In this document: one piece after another, positions 1 to 6,760 of the stretch
Layout: each line of letters starts with the position of its first letter
Position numbering within the stretch: the first letter of the stretch is position 1
Assembly: GCA_021793895.1 (NCBI GenBank)
Contig: JAJYRW010000018.1
Location: forward strand, 1-13,769
Origin: Actinomycetes bacterium
GTDB lineage: Bacteria; Actinomycetota; Actinomycetes; Actinomycetales; JAJYRW01
Reading direction: 5' to 3'
Length of the DNA: 13,769 nucleotides
Made by a program: the position numbers and the translations under genes
The notes under the pieces: generated by a model
The model's input: the letters and a program-made list of their open reading frames with translations, nothing else
The model's database searches: none
Told to the model about the DNA's origin: nothing

Positions 1-280
1 TCTCATCATTCATATCACCCAACTGACTATCCGGGAATATCTGAATGTCTAGATCACCATCTGTTTTCTCTGCCACACGCTCAGCCATCGCTTCCGCGGC
101 AACGGTGCCGGGGTCATTGGCGGTACGAATCATGGCTACTCGAATCGATGCAGCCTCGCATTGGCCACCATCCCCGTTGGCGTCGCCGCCCCCACCAGAA
201 TCTGATCCAGTTAGAAAACCGCATGCGCTCAGAGCCAAACTACCCACAGCGGCTACCGTGAGCACTTTCAACTTTCGCAT
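1..280 (-). CDS. TRAP transporter DctP-type solute-receptor lipoprotein (N-terminal part)
   Basis: Partial gene; only the first ~93 residues are in the window and the frame is open at the left edge. It starts at ATG 280, with AGGAGG eight bases upstream. Residues 1-20 form a lipoprotein signal peptide (MRKLK positive start, hydrophobic core, lipobox LSAC with the lipidated Cys at 20), followed by a flexible Gly/Asp-rich linker. The mature part, beginning IRVAMIR and containing AAEAMAERVAEKTDG and then a FPDSQLGD motif, matches the opening lobe of DctP-family TRAP receptors, where the ...PxxQLG motif is typical. Such proteins bind organic or sugar acids and pass them to a DctQ/DctM permease, whose genes would lie downstream, outside the window. 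It sits next to lar genes and a mannonate-type dehydrogenase, so a sugar acid (gluconate, mannonate or a uronate) is a reasonable ligand guess. The family call is fairly firm; the ligand is inference. Confidence 0.82.
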   Translation of the reverse strand, partial: MRKLKVLTVAAVGSLALSACGFLTGSDSGGGGDANGDGGQCEAASIRVAMIRTANDPGTVAAEAMAERVAEKTDGDLDIQIFPDSQLGDMNDE

Positions 281-315
281 TGTCCCTACCTCCTCATTGA
301 GTACAGGGACCTTCG

Positions 316-333
316 CATGCAAGCGCTTGCATG
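316..333. promoter_or_regulatory. LacI-family operator in front of the TRAP receptor gene
   Basis: Perfect 18-bp palindrome CATGCAAGCGCTTGCATG. Its core TGCAAGCGCTTGCA fits the general LacI/GalR operator pattern TGNAANCGNTTNCA at every fixed position. It lies 36 bases upstream of the receptor ATG (280). On the minus strand a consensus -35 hexamer TTGACA (337-332) overlaps its edge, so the operator would fill the -35/-10 spacer, a typical place for repression by occlusion. The matching -10 (314-309, GAAGGT) is poor. A second half-matching site (CAAGCGTTGC, 336-345) partly overlaps the -35. No LacI-type regulator gene is visible in the window. Confidence 0.72.
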
Positions 334-406
334 TCAAGCGTTGCTATAAGAACTAAGCGGATTTTGTGACGGGTAGTGCTTCTTCTAGATCGCTAGTTTT
401 ATAATT

Positions 407-1162
407 TCAGTCAGTGCAGGCCGCGATTTGTGCCGCCATGTGCCCGGCGCCGTAGCCGTTGTCGATGTTGACGACGGCTACCCCGGGTGCACATGCATTG
501 AGCATTGATAGCAACGGTGCTAAACCGGAAAAGGCGGCTCCGTAGCCAACTGAGGTCGGTACCGCGATAACCGGGGCCGAAACCAGCCCCGCCACGACCG
601 ATGGCAAGGCGCCATCCATCCCGGCGGCTACCACGATCGCTCGGGCGGACTGCAGCATTTTTTCGTGCGCCAAAACGCGGTGGATTCCGGCCACGCCCAC
701 ATCCACCACCAGCTGGGTTTGGCGGCCTAAATAGCGGGCGGTTAACTCTGCCTCTTTGGCGACGGCAAAATCAGATGTGCCGGCGCTCAAAACTGCCACG
801 GTGCCACCCTCAGGCTTCGGCGGTGCCGGGGGCCACGCCAAAAAACGCGCTTCGGGCTCATAGTGGGCATCTGGTAATTCCCCCAACACTGCTTGCGCCT
901 GTTCCGGCCGCGCCCGAGTGAACAGAGTCGGAACGTTTGCGGCGCCAATTTGCCGCGCAATCTCAGTAACCTGCGCCACCGATTTCGGCTCACAAAGCAC
1001 CGCCTCCCCATAGCCCCGGCGCGCAGCGCGCTCTAAATCAAGATCTGCAACTGGAACATCCCCGGCGGCTGATCCATTGCGCGTGGAATCAAATTCCGCT
1101 GCCGCCGCAGATGCCGGTGAGCGGGGGACCGGAGATGACGGCGGGGTTACGGATTCACCCAT
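407..1162 (-). CDS. larB: LarB, pyridinium-3,5-biscarboxylic acid mononucleotide synthase
   Basis: First enzyme of nickel-pincer nucleotide synthesis: it carboxylates and hydrolyses nicotinate adenine dinucleotide to P2CMN (known for the family). The C-terminal half carries the AIR-carboxylase-like core: LSAGTSD, DVGVAGIHR, AAGMDGALPSVVAGL, VPTSVGYG and VVNIDNGYGAG. The Cys in MLNACA (residue 224 from ATG 1162) matches the catalytic cysteine of Lactiplantibacillus LarB. The N-terminal 40 residues are a low-complexity Ser/Ala/Pro tail, followed by the family segment LDLERAARRGYGE. Length (~251 aa) is normal. ATG 1162 has a GGTGAG-like ribosome site; an in-frame GTG at 1168 lacks one. The start overlaps the larE stop (ATGGGTGA), so the two are probably translationally coupled. 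The family call is very secure. Confidence 0.95.
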   Translation of the reverse strand: MGESVTPPSSPVPRSPASAAAAEFDSTRNGSAAGDVPVADLDLERAARRGYGEAVLCEPKSVAQVTEIARQIGAANVPTLFTRARPEQAQAVLGELPDAHYEPEARFLAWPPAPPKPEGGTVAVLSAGTSDFAVAKEAELTARYLGRQTQLVVDVGVAGIHRVLAHEKMLQSARAIVVAAGMDGALPSVVAGLVSAPVIAVPTSVGYGAAFSGLAPLLSMLNACAPGVAVVNIDNGYGAGHMAAQIAACTD

Positions 1163-2012
1163 TGACACTCACCAGCGGCAGGGTGAAGGCGCCAGACTGA
1201 ATGCCAGATAGATCAAGCGCAGCAAATTGAAAGCCGGCCGCTCGGCAGATTCCGTGAATGTCAGCATGCAGCTGGGCTGCGCGTGCGATTTCATCGCGGG
1301 GTACTTCAATCCGGGCAATATCGCCATGATGGCGCACCCGGCAATCACTGAAACCCAGTTTGCGCATTCCCGATTCTGCCGCGTCAATTTGGGCTAGCTT
1401 TTCCGGAGTAACGGCTTCAAAATGCGGAATTCGAGAAGCTAAACACGGGGCGGCCGGCTTATCGGCAACCGATAATCCATAGTGATCGGCAGTAATTCGC
1501 ACCATGGCTTTAGTCATTCCGGCATCGGCCATGGGCCGCAAAATATGGTGATTTTGCGCGGCCTGGGAGCCGGGGCGGTCCGGGCGCTTGGCGTCGCTGG
1601 CATTTTCACCATAGGCAACGGCGCTCAAGCCAAGCTCTTCAACCAAATCATCAGAAATTCGGGTAAATAATTCATCTCGACAGTGAAAACACCGGTCCGG
1701 GCCGTTGGCGCGATAGGCCTGGGAGTCACCTTCAAAGGTTTCGATTTCTACTAGTTTGATGCCTATTTCGCCGGCAGTTACGTGAGCGCGCTCTCGCTCA
1801 TCGCGGGCCAGGCTGGGCGAAACACCAAGTATTGCTACGACCTGTTCGGGCCCCAGCGCATCAGCAGCTAATGCCAGGAGGGTGGCCGAATCAACGCCAC
1901 CTGAAAATGCGACACCAAGCGGACCGTATGGCAGCAAAGCTTCTTTCGCGCGTTCAGCAGCCGCCCGGGCCTGGGTAACGAGATCTTCTTGTGAATCAAT
2001 TGATGTGGTCAT
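1155..2012 (-). CDS. larE: LarE, ATP-dependent sacrificial sulfur transferase
   Basis: Second step of nickel-pincer nucleotide synthesis: it adenylates the pyridinium carboxylates of P2CMN and converts them to thiocarboxylates (known for the family). The 285-aa cytoplasmic protein has the PP-loop SGGVDS at residues 37-42, a CFHC pair at 108-111, GENASDAKRPDRPG near 135-148 and KPAAPCLASRIPHF at 185-198. Cys190 in PCLASR is the residue that gives up its sulfur in L. plantarum LarE, so this looks like the sacrificial single-Cys type rather than the three-Cys Fe-S type; that subtype is an inference. ATG 2012 follows a GGAGAAG ribosome site. The gene lies 29 bases after larA and overlaps larB, forming a larA-larE-larB unit. 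Confidence 0.95.
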   Translation of the reverse strand: MTTSIDSQEDLVTQARAAAERAKEALLPYGPLGVAFSGGVDSATLLALAADALGPEQVVAILGVSPSLARDERERAHVTAGEIGIKLVEIETFEGDSQAYRANGPDRCFHCRDELFTRISDDLVEELGLSAVAYGENASDAKRPDRPGSQAAQNHHILRPMADAGMTKAMVRITADHYGLSVADKPAAPCLASRIPHFEAVTPEKLAQIDAAESGMRKLGFSDCRVRHHGDIARIEVPRDEIARAAQLHADIHGICRAAGFQFAALDLSGIQSGAFTLPLVSVNG

Positions 2013-2041
2013 TTACTTCTCCAATTAAGCTCGCGCAATAA

Positions 2042-3355
2042 TCAAGCCAGTTCATGGTGGGCGCGCTGGTCGAGCTTTTCGTTTGTCGACCACAGTCCGG
2101 CAGATGGCGTTGAGATGTAAAAGATTTCTTCACCATCCGGCATGGTGTTCCAGCCATCCACTAGCACGTTTGGGTCGTAGCGCTCTTGCGCGCTTTCCAA
2201 ATCCAAATACTGATAACCGACCGCTTCAATTTCGCTGCGGGTTAAATGGCCGGGCGCGTAAGTGATTGTGAAGCGCCCCTCGGCCGAACCGTGTACCAGA
2301 TGCGCGGTTCCATGGGGAATTTCTTGCATATCTGCTTCGCGGCCGTACAGATCGAGGACCTCAGCCTGCGACAGGTACCCATACTTGCGAATGAGCGCAT
2401 CGACTTCGGGTTGTTCCCCAAACCTTTCGACCCCGGGCGCGATCACGAGCAGTTCGCCGCCATCAGCCAGGGCCATGCGGGTGCGATAAACAGCCTTATT
2501 GGCCACCCAAGTCGCGCGAAACTCATCGGCTTGCATCACGGCAACTATTTTTTGGACCGGCTTATCAAAGGTGGTGAAATTTTGCTCGCGGGAAGCGCGG
2601 GCCGCGTCGTAATAGGTCTCCAGGTCATCACCGACGTAAATGCCGGTGTGCTGCAGCTGGCCCGCGTCGTCATAGTCCATCACCACTTGTAAATACACGT
2701 CCGGCAGGTGCGATAAAAACTGCTCTTCGGCATAGTTGAAACAGGCGCGCACAGGCGTGAGTAGATTGCCGAGGTTATTTTCAATTCCGTACACGGCCGA
2801 GGCCATATGTGAAGAACCCAGCGTTCTTTTTCCGCCCAGCCCGATGAAGTAGTTCTTATTGTGATTGGCAAAACCCAACACCTCATGGGGCACCACGTGC
2901 CCAATGTTGATGATCAGATCCCAGGCCTCATTTATCAGCATTGTGTTCAGGTCGATTGGCATTTCCCAGTCGACTACTCCGCCGGTCTTCTCCCGCACAA
3001 ACTCCGCCGGCACGGTTCCCACGTGGGTTACGCCATTGCGCCAGTCATGGGCGTGGATCCGCTCTTCGGGGATCGAGCCAAACATCCACTGGTTGTCTTT
3101 TGGCGTGTGAGGCACATGCTGGCCCAGGGTGGGAATCACGTGCACTTCCGCGCCTAACTGGTCCAGGCGGCGATAGAGGTGCTCGGTCATCCAACCCACG
3201 CCGGAATGCGCCCGGGTGAGATCGGGCGGCAACAGCAATACTCGCCGCAGCTTTGAAATTTTCAATCGGTCCTGCGCCTCGGTTATAAGCCGATCACAAG
3301 CAGTTAAAATGCGTTGGCGTGTCAAGAAACGCTCTTCATCTTTGAACCACGTCAT
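2042..3355 (-). CDS. larA: LarA-superfamily nickel-dependent 2-hydroxyacid racemase/epimerase
   Basis: Divergent LarA-like enzyme (437 aa from ATG 3355). LarA enzymes use nickel-pincer nucleotide to invert the C2 carbon of 2-hydroxyacids by hydride transfer. Visible residues, numbered from this ATG: DLTR at 45-48 (the DxTR phosphate-binding motif), GQHVPH with His80 (matching catalytic His108 of L. plantarum), His157 in VVPHEV, Lys167 in NHNKNYF (the lysine that carries the cofactor) and His183 in SSHMAS (nickel ligand). The spacings His157-Lys167 (10) and Lys167-His183 (16) equal those of H174/K184/H200 in lactate racemase. The rest is unlike classic LarA, so lactate is not the likely substrate. 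The adjacent mannonate-type dehydrogenase suggests a D-gluconate 2-epimerase-like role (inference). A TTG start at 3424 is possible, but it would leave no room for the promoter at 3380-3408. Confidence 0.85.
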   Translation of the reverse strand: MTWFKDEERFLTRQRILTACDRLITEAQDRLKISKLRRVLLLPPDLTRAHSGVGWMTEHLYRRLDQLGAEVHVIPTLGQHVPHTPKDNQWMFGSIPEERIHAHDWRNGVTHVGTVPAEFVREKTGGVVDWEMPIDLNTMLINEAWDLIINIGHVVPHEVLGFANHNKNYFIGLGGKRTLGSSHMASAVYGIENNLGNLLTPVRACFNYAEEQFLSHLPDVYLQVVMDYDDAGQLQHTGIYVGDDLETYYDAARASREQNFTTFDKPVQKIVAVMQADEFRATWVANKAVYRTRMALADGGELLVIAPGVERFGEQPEVDALIRKYGYLSQAEVLDLYGREADMQEIPHGTAHLVHGSAEGRFTITYAPGHLTRSEIEAVGYQYLDLESAQERYDPNVLVDGWNTMPDGEEIFYISTPSAGLWSTNEKLDQRAHHELA

Positions 3356-3379
3356 GTCTGCCAGACTAGTCGATAGTGC

Positions 3380-3408
3380 AATATAGGCTAGGCTTTGCAG
3401 CACATTAA
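3380..3408 (-). promoter_or_regulatory. Probable sigma-A-type promoter for larA-larE-larB
   Basis: On the minus strand, TTAATG (3408-3403) and TATATT (3385-3380) are separated by 17 bases. The -10 is near consensus and the -35 is weak. Transcription would begin near 3373, about 18 bases before ATG 3355, which supports that start codon over the upstream TTG. No strong Shine-Dalgarno is seen before ATG 3355. Confidence 0.45.
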
Positions 3409-3419
3409 CGGTTTTTTGT

Positions 3420-3430
3420 TGCAATTTGCA
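3420..3430. promoter_or_regulatory. Possible operator palindrome before uxuB
   Basis: TGCAATTTGCA is an odd-centred perfect palindrome (TGCAA-T-TTGCA). It has the same TGCAA/TTGCA arms as the 18-bp operator at 316-333 but a shorter centre. It ends on the first base of the uxuB ribosome site (AGGAGAG, 3430-3436). It could be a site for a GntR- or LacI-type regulator, or chance. No clear plus-strand promoter for uxuB was found between the two divergent genes. Confidence 0.25.
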
Positions 3431-3441
3431 GGAGAGATCGC

Positions 3442-4827
3442 GTGACGCCTCGTTTACACCGTTCCGAAAATCAAAAACCCGCGCCGGTGCGGATCATTCA
3501 TGTTGGGCTCGGAAATTTTGTGCGCGCCCACCTTGCCTGGTACACCCAGCACGCGCCCGATGCCGAGGAGTGGGGCATAGCTGCCTTCACGGGTCGGCGG
3601 CCCCAGGCGGCGCAGGACCTCGCCCCGCAAGATGGCCTCTACACGCTAATTACCCGCGATATCCACGGTGATCAGTTCGAAACAATCTCCACCCTGTCTG
3701 CCGTCCACCCCGCTTCCGATCACGAACAATTTCTTACCTACCTGCGCGACCCGCACGTGGCGATCATCAGTTTGACGGTCACCGAAGCGGGGTATCGCCG
3801 CACCGCCAACGGCCATCTTGATGTTGCCGATGCGGATGTGCGCGCCGACATCTCCACCCTGCGTACCAACCCAGCTGCGCCGGTGATCACTACTCCCGCC
3901 AAGCTTGTTGCGGGATTGCTGGCGCGCTACCGCAATGATGCGGGGCCCATCGCCGTTTTGCCCTGTGACAATCTGCCGCAAAACGGGCAGGCGACCCAAA
4001 AAGTAGTTCAAGACCTCGCTGCCGCTATTGAAGTTGATAAATTAGCGCCCGCTTTTAGCTCCTGGCTGGCGCAAAATGTCGCATTTGCTACCACCATGGT
4101 GGACCGCATAACCCCGAACATTTCGGATGCCGACCGACAGGCCGTAACCGAAGCTCGCGAGGTTATAGACGCCGCCCCCGTGGTGACCGAGCCGTTCTCC
4201 GAATGGGTACTTTCCGGTCAATTTCCGGCAGGGAGGCCAAACTGGGAGGCAGCCGGTGTCCAAGTGGTTAGTGATGTTGGCCCCTATGAACAGCGCAAAT
4301 TACTTCTACTCAACGGGGCGCACTCACTCATGGCCTATGCGGCAACCGCACTGGGCCACGAGACCGTTTTCGACGCGATTAGCGACAGCCAGGTGCGGGG
4401 TTGGGTGGAGGCGCTTTGGGACGACGCCACCTCCTGTTTGGACTTACCGCTCACCGAGGTTTTGGACTACCGCAAGGCGCTACTGGGCCGGTTTGAGAAC
4501 CCGCGGATGCGCGATGTTTTAGCCCGGATTGCGGCGGATGGCTCCCAAAAAATTCCAGTGCGAATCGTGCCGGTAACGCTCAAAGCGCGCTCCGAGGGCA
4601 CTATGCCCGTCGGCGCAGTGGCGGCACTGGCCGGCTGGATTGCCCACCTCCGCGGGCACGGCGCCGCCATTAACGATCCGGCTGGCGCGCAGTGGCAAGA
4701 ATTAGCGCGTGGTTCGGCACAAGAGGCGGTTCAGGGCGTCCTAAGCGAGCTCATGCCTAAGCTGGCAGAAGATACCCAGCTGCGCGATGCCGTCCAAAAT
4801 CAACTTTTGGACCTAACTGGCGCCTAG
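3442..4827 (+). CDS. uxuB: Mannitol dehydrogenase / fructuronate reductase family protein (UxuB-like D-mannonate oxidoreductase)
   Basis: 461-aa NAD(P)-dependent polyol-specific long-chain dehydrogenase; members interconvert mannitol/fructose, D-mannonate/D-fructuronate or related pairs. Seen: the Rossmann glycine motif HVGLGNFVRAH (20-30), TVTEAGY (112-118), PCDNLPQNG (174-182), VDRITP (220-225), the EPFSEWV...GRPNWE segment (250-269) and the catalytic signature KLLLLNGAHS with Lys286, Asn291 and His294. All catalytic residues are present and length is normal for UxuB. It starts at GTG 3442, with AGGAGAG at good spacing. It is divergent from larA. Substrate within the family cannot be read from sequence; the nearby hydroxyacid epimerase and TRAP receptor favour a sugar acid (mannonate/fructuronate) over mannitol. 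Its stop overlaps that of the opposing ABC permease. The symbol is given as a best guess. Confidence 0.85.
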   Translation: MTPRLHRSENQKPAPVRIIHVGLGNFVRAHLAWYTQHAPDAEEWGIAAFTGRRPQAAQDLAPQDGLYTLITRDIHGDQFETISTLSAVHPASDHEQFLTYLRDPHVAIISLTVTEAGYRRTANGHLDVADADVRADISTLRTNPAAPVITTPAKLVAGLLARYRNDAGPIAVLPCDNLPQNGQATQKVVQDLAAAIEVDKLAPAFSSWLAQNVAFATTMVDRITPNISDADRQAVTEAREVIDAAPVVTEPFSEWVLSGQFPAGRPNWEAAGVQVVSDVGPYEQRKLLLLNGAHSLMAYAATALGHETVFDAISDSQVRGWVEALWDDATSCLDLPLTEVLDYRKALLGRFENPRMRDVLARIAADGSQKIPVRIVPVTLKARSEGTMPVGAVAALAGWIAHLRGHGAAINDPAGAQWQELARGSAQEAVQGVLSELMPKLAEDTQLRDAVQNQLLDLTGA

Positions 4828-5726
4828 CGAATTCGAGAGCGGATCCGCAGCGCGGCTAGGGCCGTGAAAACCACGAACATGGCCGCCAGCGCCAAAACCG
4901 TATAGGTGCTAGAGACCTCCCACGACCCCACGGTCAGATCAATGCCGAACATGGCGCGCAGTTCGCTGGCCGCTTCCACGTTGCCGCTCGTGACCGCGCC
5001 CAACGCGGGCTCGGTGAATTCCCGGCGCAGCAGCATTCCAGCCTGACCAAATGGCAGCGCCGAAGCGACGTTGGCAACAGCGGGTGGGAACGCGCCCACC
5101 GGAATATAGGCGGCTGCGATAAAGCCCATGACGGTACCCACGACCGTGTTTAGTCCCGCGTTCGCGCCGGCGGTGCGCACGAAAGAAACCATGAATGCGG
5201 CCAACGCGGTAAAAGCGGCGCAGCACAGCGCTGTTATCGCGGCAAGGCGCAGCAGCAAAACGAGGCTGAGCCACGTCCCCGTAGACAGCCCCAGGTAAAG
5301 CACGGACAGCACCAGCACCGCAAACGACATCAGCAGGGAAACCACCAGCGCGGAGCTGATGTAGCCCAGCGTTAAAAGGTGGGGCCGGGCGGGGGAGACG
5401 AGAAAGTCTTTGAAGCGGCCCGATTGGCCATCATCCACCAAAGTGGAGAAGGCTCCCAGGCCGGTAGTGAAAGTCGTGATGGTCACAATTCCCGAAAACA
5501 TCCAGGAATTGACGAAGAACTGCACGTCTTCGTGCGCAACCTCGGGCAGAGTCTGCGAAACCGATTCAACCTGCATCTCACCCAGAAACAGCGCATAGAT
5601 CAAAAACAGAATTAGCGCACCCAGGAGTGAAAAGAAGACGTTGAGCCGGTCGCGAAAAAACAGTTTCAAATTGCGGCTGATCAGGGCGAATGTCGCCCGT
5701 TTCCCATAGGTGAAAGTCGATGTCAC
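4824..5726 (-). CDS. ABC-2 type exporter permease
   Basis: 300-aa integral membrane protein, the membrane partner of the ATPase immediately upstream. Six hydrophobic stretches are visible at roughly 29-49, 70-95, 117-146, 151-183, 190-211 and 273-294. There is an amphipathic N-terminal segment ending RNLKLFFRDR and, in the first cytoplasmic loop, the DDGQSGRFKDFLVSP pattern typical of ABC-2 (DrrB/NodJ-like) permeases. The AAYIPVGAFPPAV segment before the last loop is also family-typical. It starts at GTG 5726, which overlaps the ATPase stop as GTGA, so translation is coupled. The substrate (drug, lipid or polymer precursor) cannot be told. Its stop lies on CTAG shared with uxuB, leaving no space for a terminator between the convergent genes. 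Confidence 0.92.
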   Translation of the reverse strand: MTSTFTYGKRATFALISRNLKLFFRDRLNVFFSLLGALILFLIYALFLGEMQVESVSQTLPEVAHEDVQFFVNSWMFSGIVTITTFTTGLGAFSTLVDDGQSGRFKDFLVSPARPHLLTLGYISSALVVSLLMSFAVLVLSVLYLGLSTGTWLSLVLLLRLAAITALCCAAFTALAAFMVSFVRTAGANAGLNTVVGTVMGFIAAAYIPVGAFPPAVANVASALPFGQAGMLLRREFTEPALGAVTSGNVEAASELRAMFGIDLTVGSWEVSSTYTVLALAAMFVVFTALAALRIRSRIR

Positions 5727-6631
5727 GCGGCGGCCTCCTGCCCGGTGACGTTCAAGAAAACGTCATCCATGCGGCCATGCCGGAATTCAAAATCGCGCAC
5801 GTCAGCGCCGTGGCTGATCAAAATCTGCTGGGCCACCTGCGCGGAAGGCACCGTGATGGTAAATAAGCTGCCTTTTGCTGCATAGGACAGGCCCTGCGCC
5901 GCCAAGCCCTCATTAAGTGCGGCCGGGGCAGCGCTAGTCAAAGTCAAAATCGATTGGGAATGAGCTGCCCGCAACTCGGCTGGGGAGCCCGCGGCGACCA
6001 AGCGGCCATCATCGATGATGCAAATCTGATCGACTTGCTCAGTTTCTTCCATATAGTGCGTAGTTAAAAATACGGTCAAGCCGGTTTCGGTACGCAAATC
6101 GTGCACTGCTTGCCACACCGCTAAGCGTGAGCCGGGATCCAGCCCGGTCGTGGGCTCATCCAGGAACAAAATCTCCGGTTTATGGAGCAGCGCGCGGGCA
6201 ATATCTACGCGCCGTTTTTGCCCGCCCGAAAGTTTGCCGTAAGGGCGATCAAGATAGCTTCCGTATTCTAAAATTTCAGCCAGTTCGTCGATCCGGCCCG
6301 CCACCTGGCAGGGCTCAAGACCGCTTAGTTTGCCGCGAGATGCCAAGTTTTCGCGTACCGAAAGCATCTCATCGAGCAGCGAATCTTGAAAAACTACGCC
6401 GGTGTGGTCGCGAATTTGCGCGCTTTGGGTTTGGGTATCAAAGCCCGCCACGCGCGCTTGGCCTTCATCGATCTGCAGCAGGGTGGTTAAGCAGCTAATT
6501 GTCGTGGTCTTGCCCGCCCCATTTACGCCCAAAAAAGCGAAGGCTGATCCATTTGGGACGGCGAAACTCACGTCGTTCACAGCGGTTACAGATCCGTAGC
6601 GCTTCGTTAAATTCGCTACCTCAATTGCCAT
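5723..6631 (-). CDS. ABC exporter ATP-binding protein (DrrA-like)
   Basis: 302-aa ATPase that powers the adjacent permease. Numbered from ATG 6631: Walker A GVNGAGKTT (Lys41), Q-loop VVFQ (Gln82), signature LSGGQ at 134-138, Walker B ILFLDEP with Asp158/Glu159, D-loop GLDP, and the switch His192 in TTHYMEE. All are intact. The ~90-residue C-terminal extension after the nucleotide-binding domain is typical of drug/polymer-export ABC-2 ATPases. The coding frame is open further upstream to 6703, but that part has no family similarity and would run into the hairpin at 6691-6727, so ATG 6631 (MAIEVANLTKRYGS) is chosen. The upstream Shine-Dalgarno is weak (AGAAGTG). It forms a two-gene operon with the permease. 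Confidence 0.95.
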   Translation of the reverse strand: MAIEVANLTKRYGSVTAVNDVSFAVPNGSAFAFLGVNGAGKTTTISCLTTLLQIDEGQARVAGFDTQTQSAQIRDHTGVVFQDSLLDEMLSVRENLASRGKLSGLEPCQVAGRIDELAEILEYGSYLDRPYGKLSGGQKRRVDIARALLHKPEILFLDEPTTGLDPGSRLAVWQAVHDLRTETGLTVFLTTHYMEETEQVDQICIIDDGRLVAAGSPAELRAAHSQSILTLTSAAPAALNEGLAAQGLSYAAKGSLFTITVPSAQVAQQILISHGADVRDFEFRHGRMDDVFLNVTGQEAAA

Positions 6632-6690
6632 GAGAACACTTCTTTGTCGTTGACGGGGCCGGTGAAAGAACCAAGTCCCAACCATAGAAG

Positions 6691-6727
6691 ACGGCGGGGC
6701 CAAGAGGAAACATCTTGACCCCGCCGT
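6691..6727 (-). terminator. Strong hairpin, probable terminator of the DsbB-like gene
   Basis: Arms 6691-6705 and 6713-6727 pair over 15 bases with one mismatch (ACGGCGGGG, mismatch, CAAGA), closing a 7-base loop. It lies between the DsbB-like stop (6758) and the ABC ATPase start (6631), both on the minus strand, so it would isolate the exporter operon from upstream transcription. No U-tract follows, which is common for GC-rich actinobacterial terminators. Confidence 0.65.
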
Positions 6728-6731
6728 TACA

Positions 6732-6760
6732 TAACTGGTTTTGGAAGCGGAAACCAGTTA
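6732..6760 (-). terminator. Second hairpin overlapping the DsbB-like stop codon
   Basis: Perfect 10-bp arms TAACTGGTTT (6732-6741) and AAACCAGTTA (6751-6760) around a 9-base loop. The right arm contains the TAA stop (6760-6758) of the DsbB-like gene. It stands four bases from the stronger hairpin at 6691-6727, giving a tandem pair. It may protect the mRNA 3' end or assist termination; no U-tract is present. Confidence 0.5.

Noticed and set aside
45..356. Plus-strand open frame over the TRAP receptor start
   Set aside because: It is antisense to a clear lipoprotein signal peptide and DctP domain, has no ribosome site and no family features.
6632..6703. N-terminal extension of the ABC ATPase
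   Set aside because: The added residues resemble no ABC ATPase and the start would lie inside the strong hairpin; ATG 6631 begins exactly at the usual family start.
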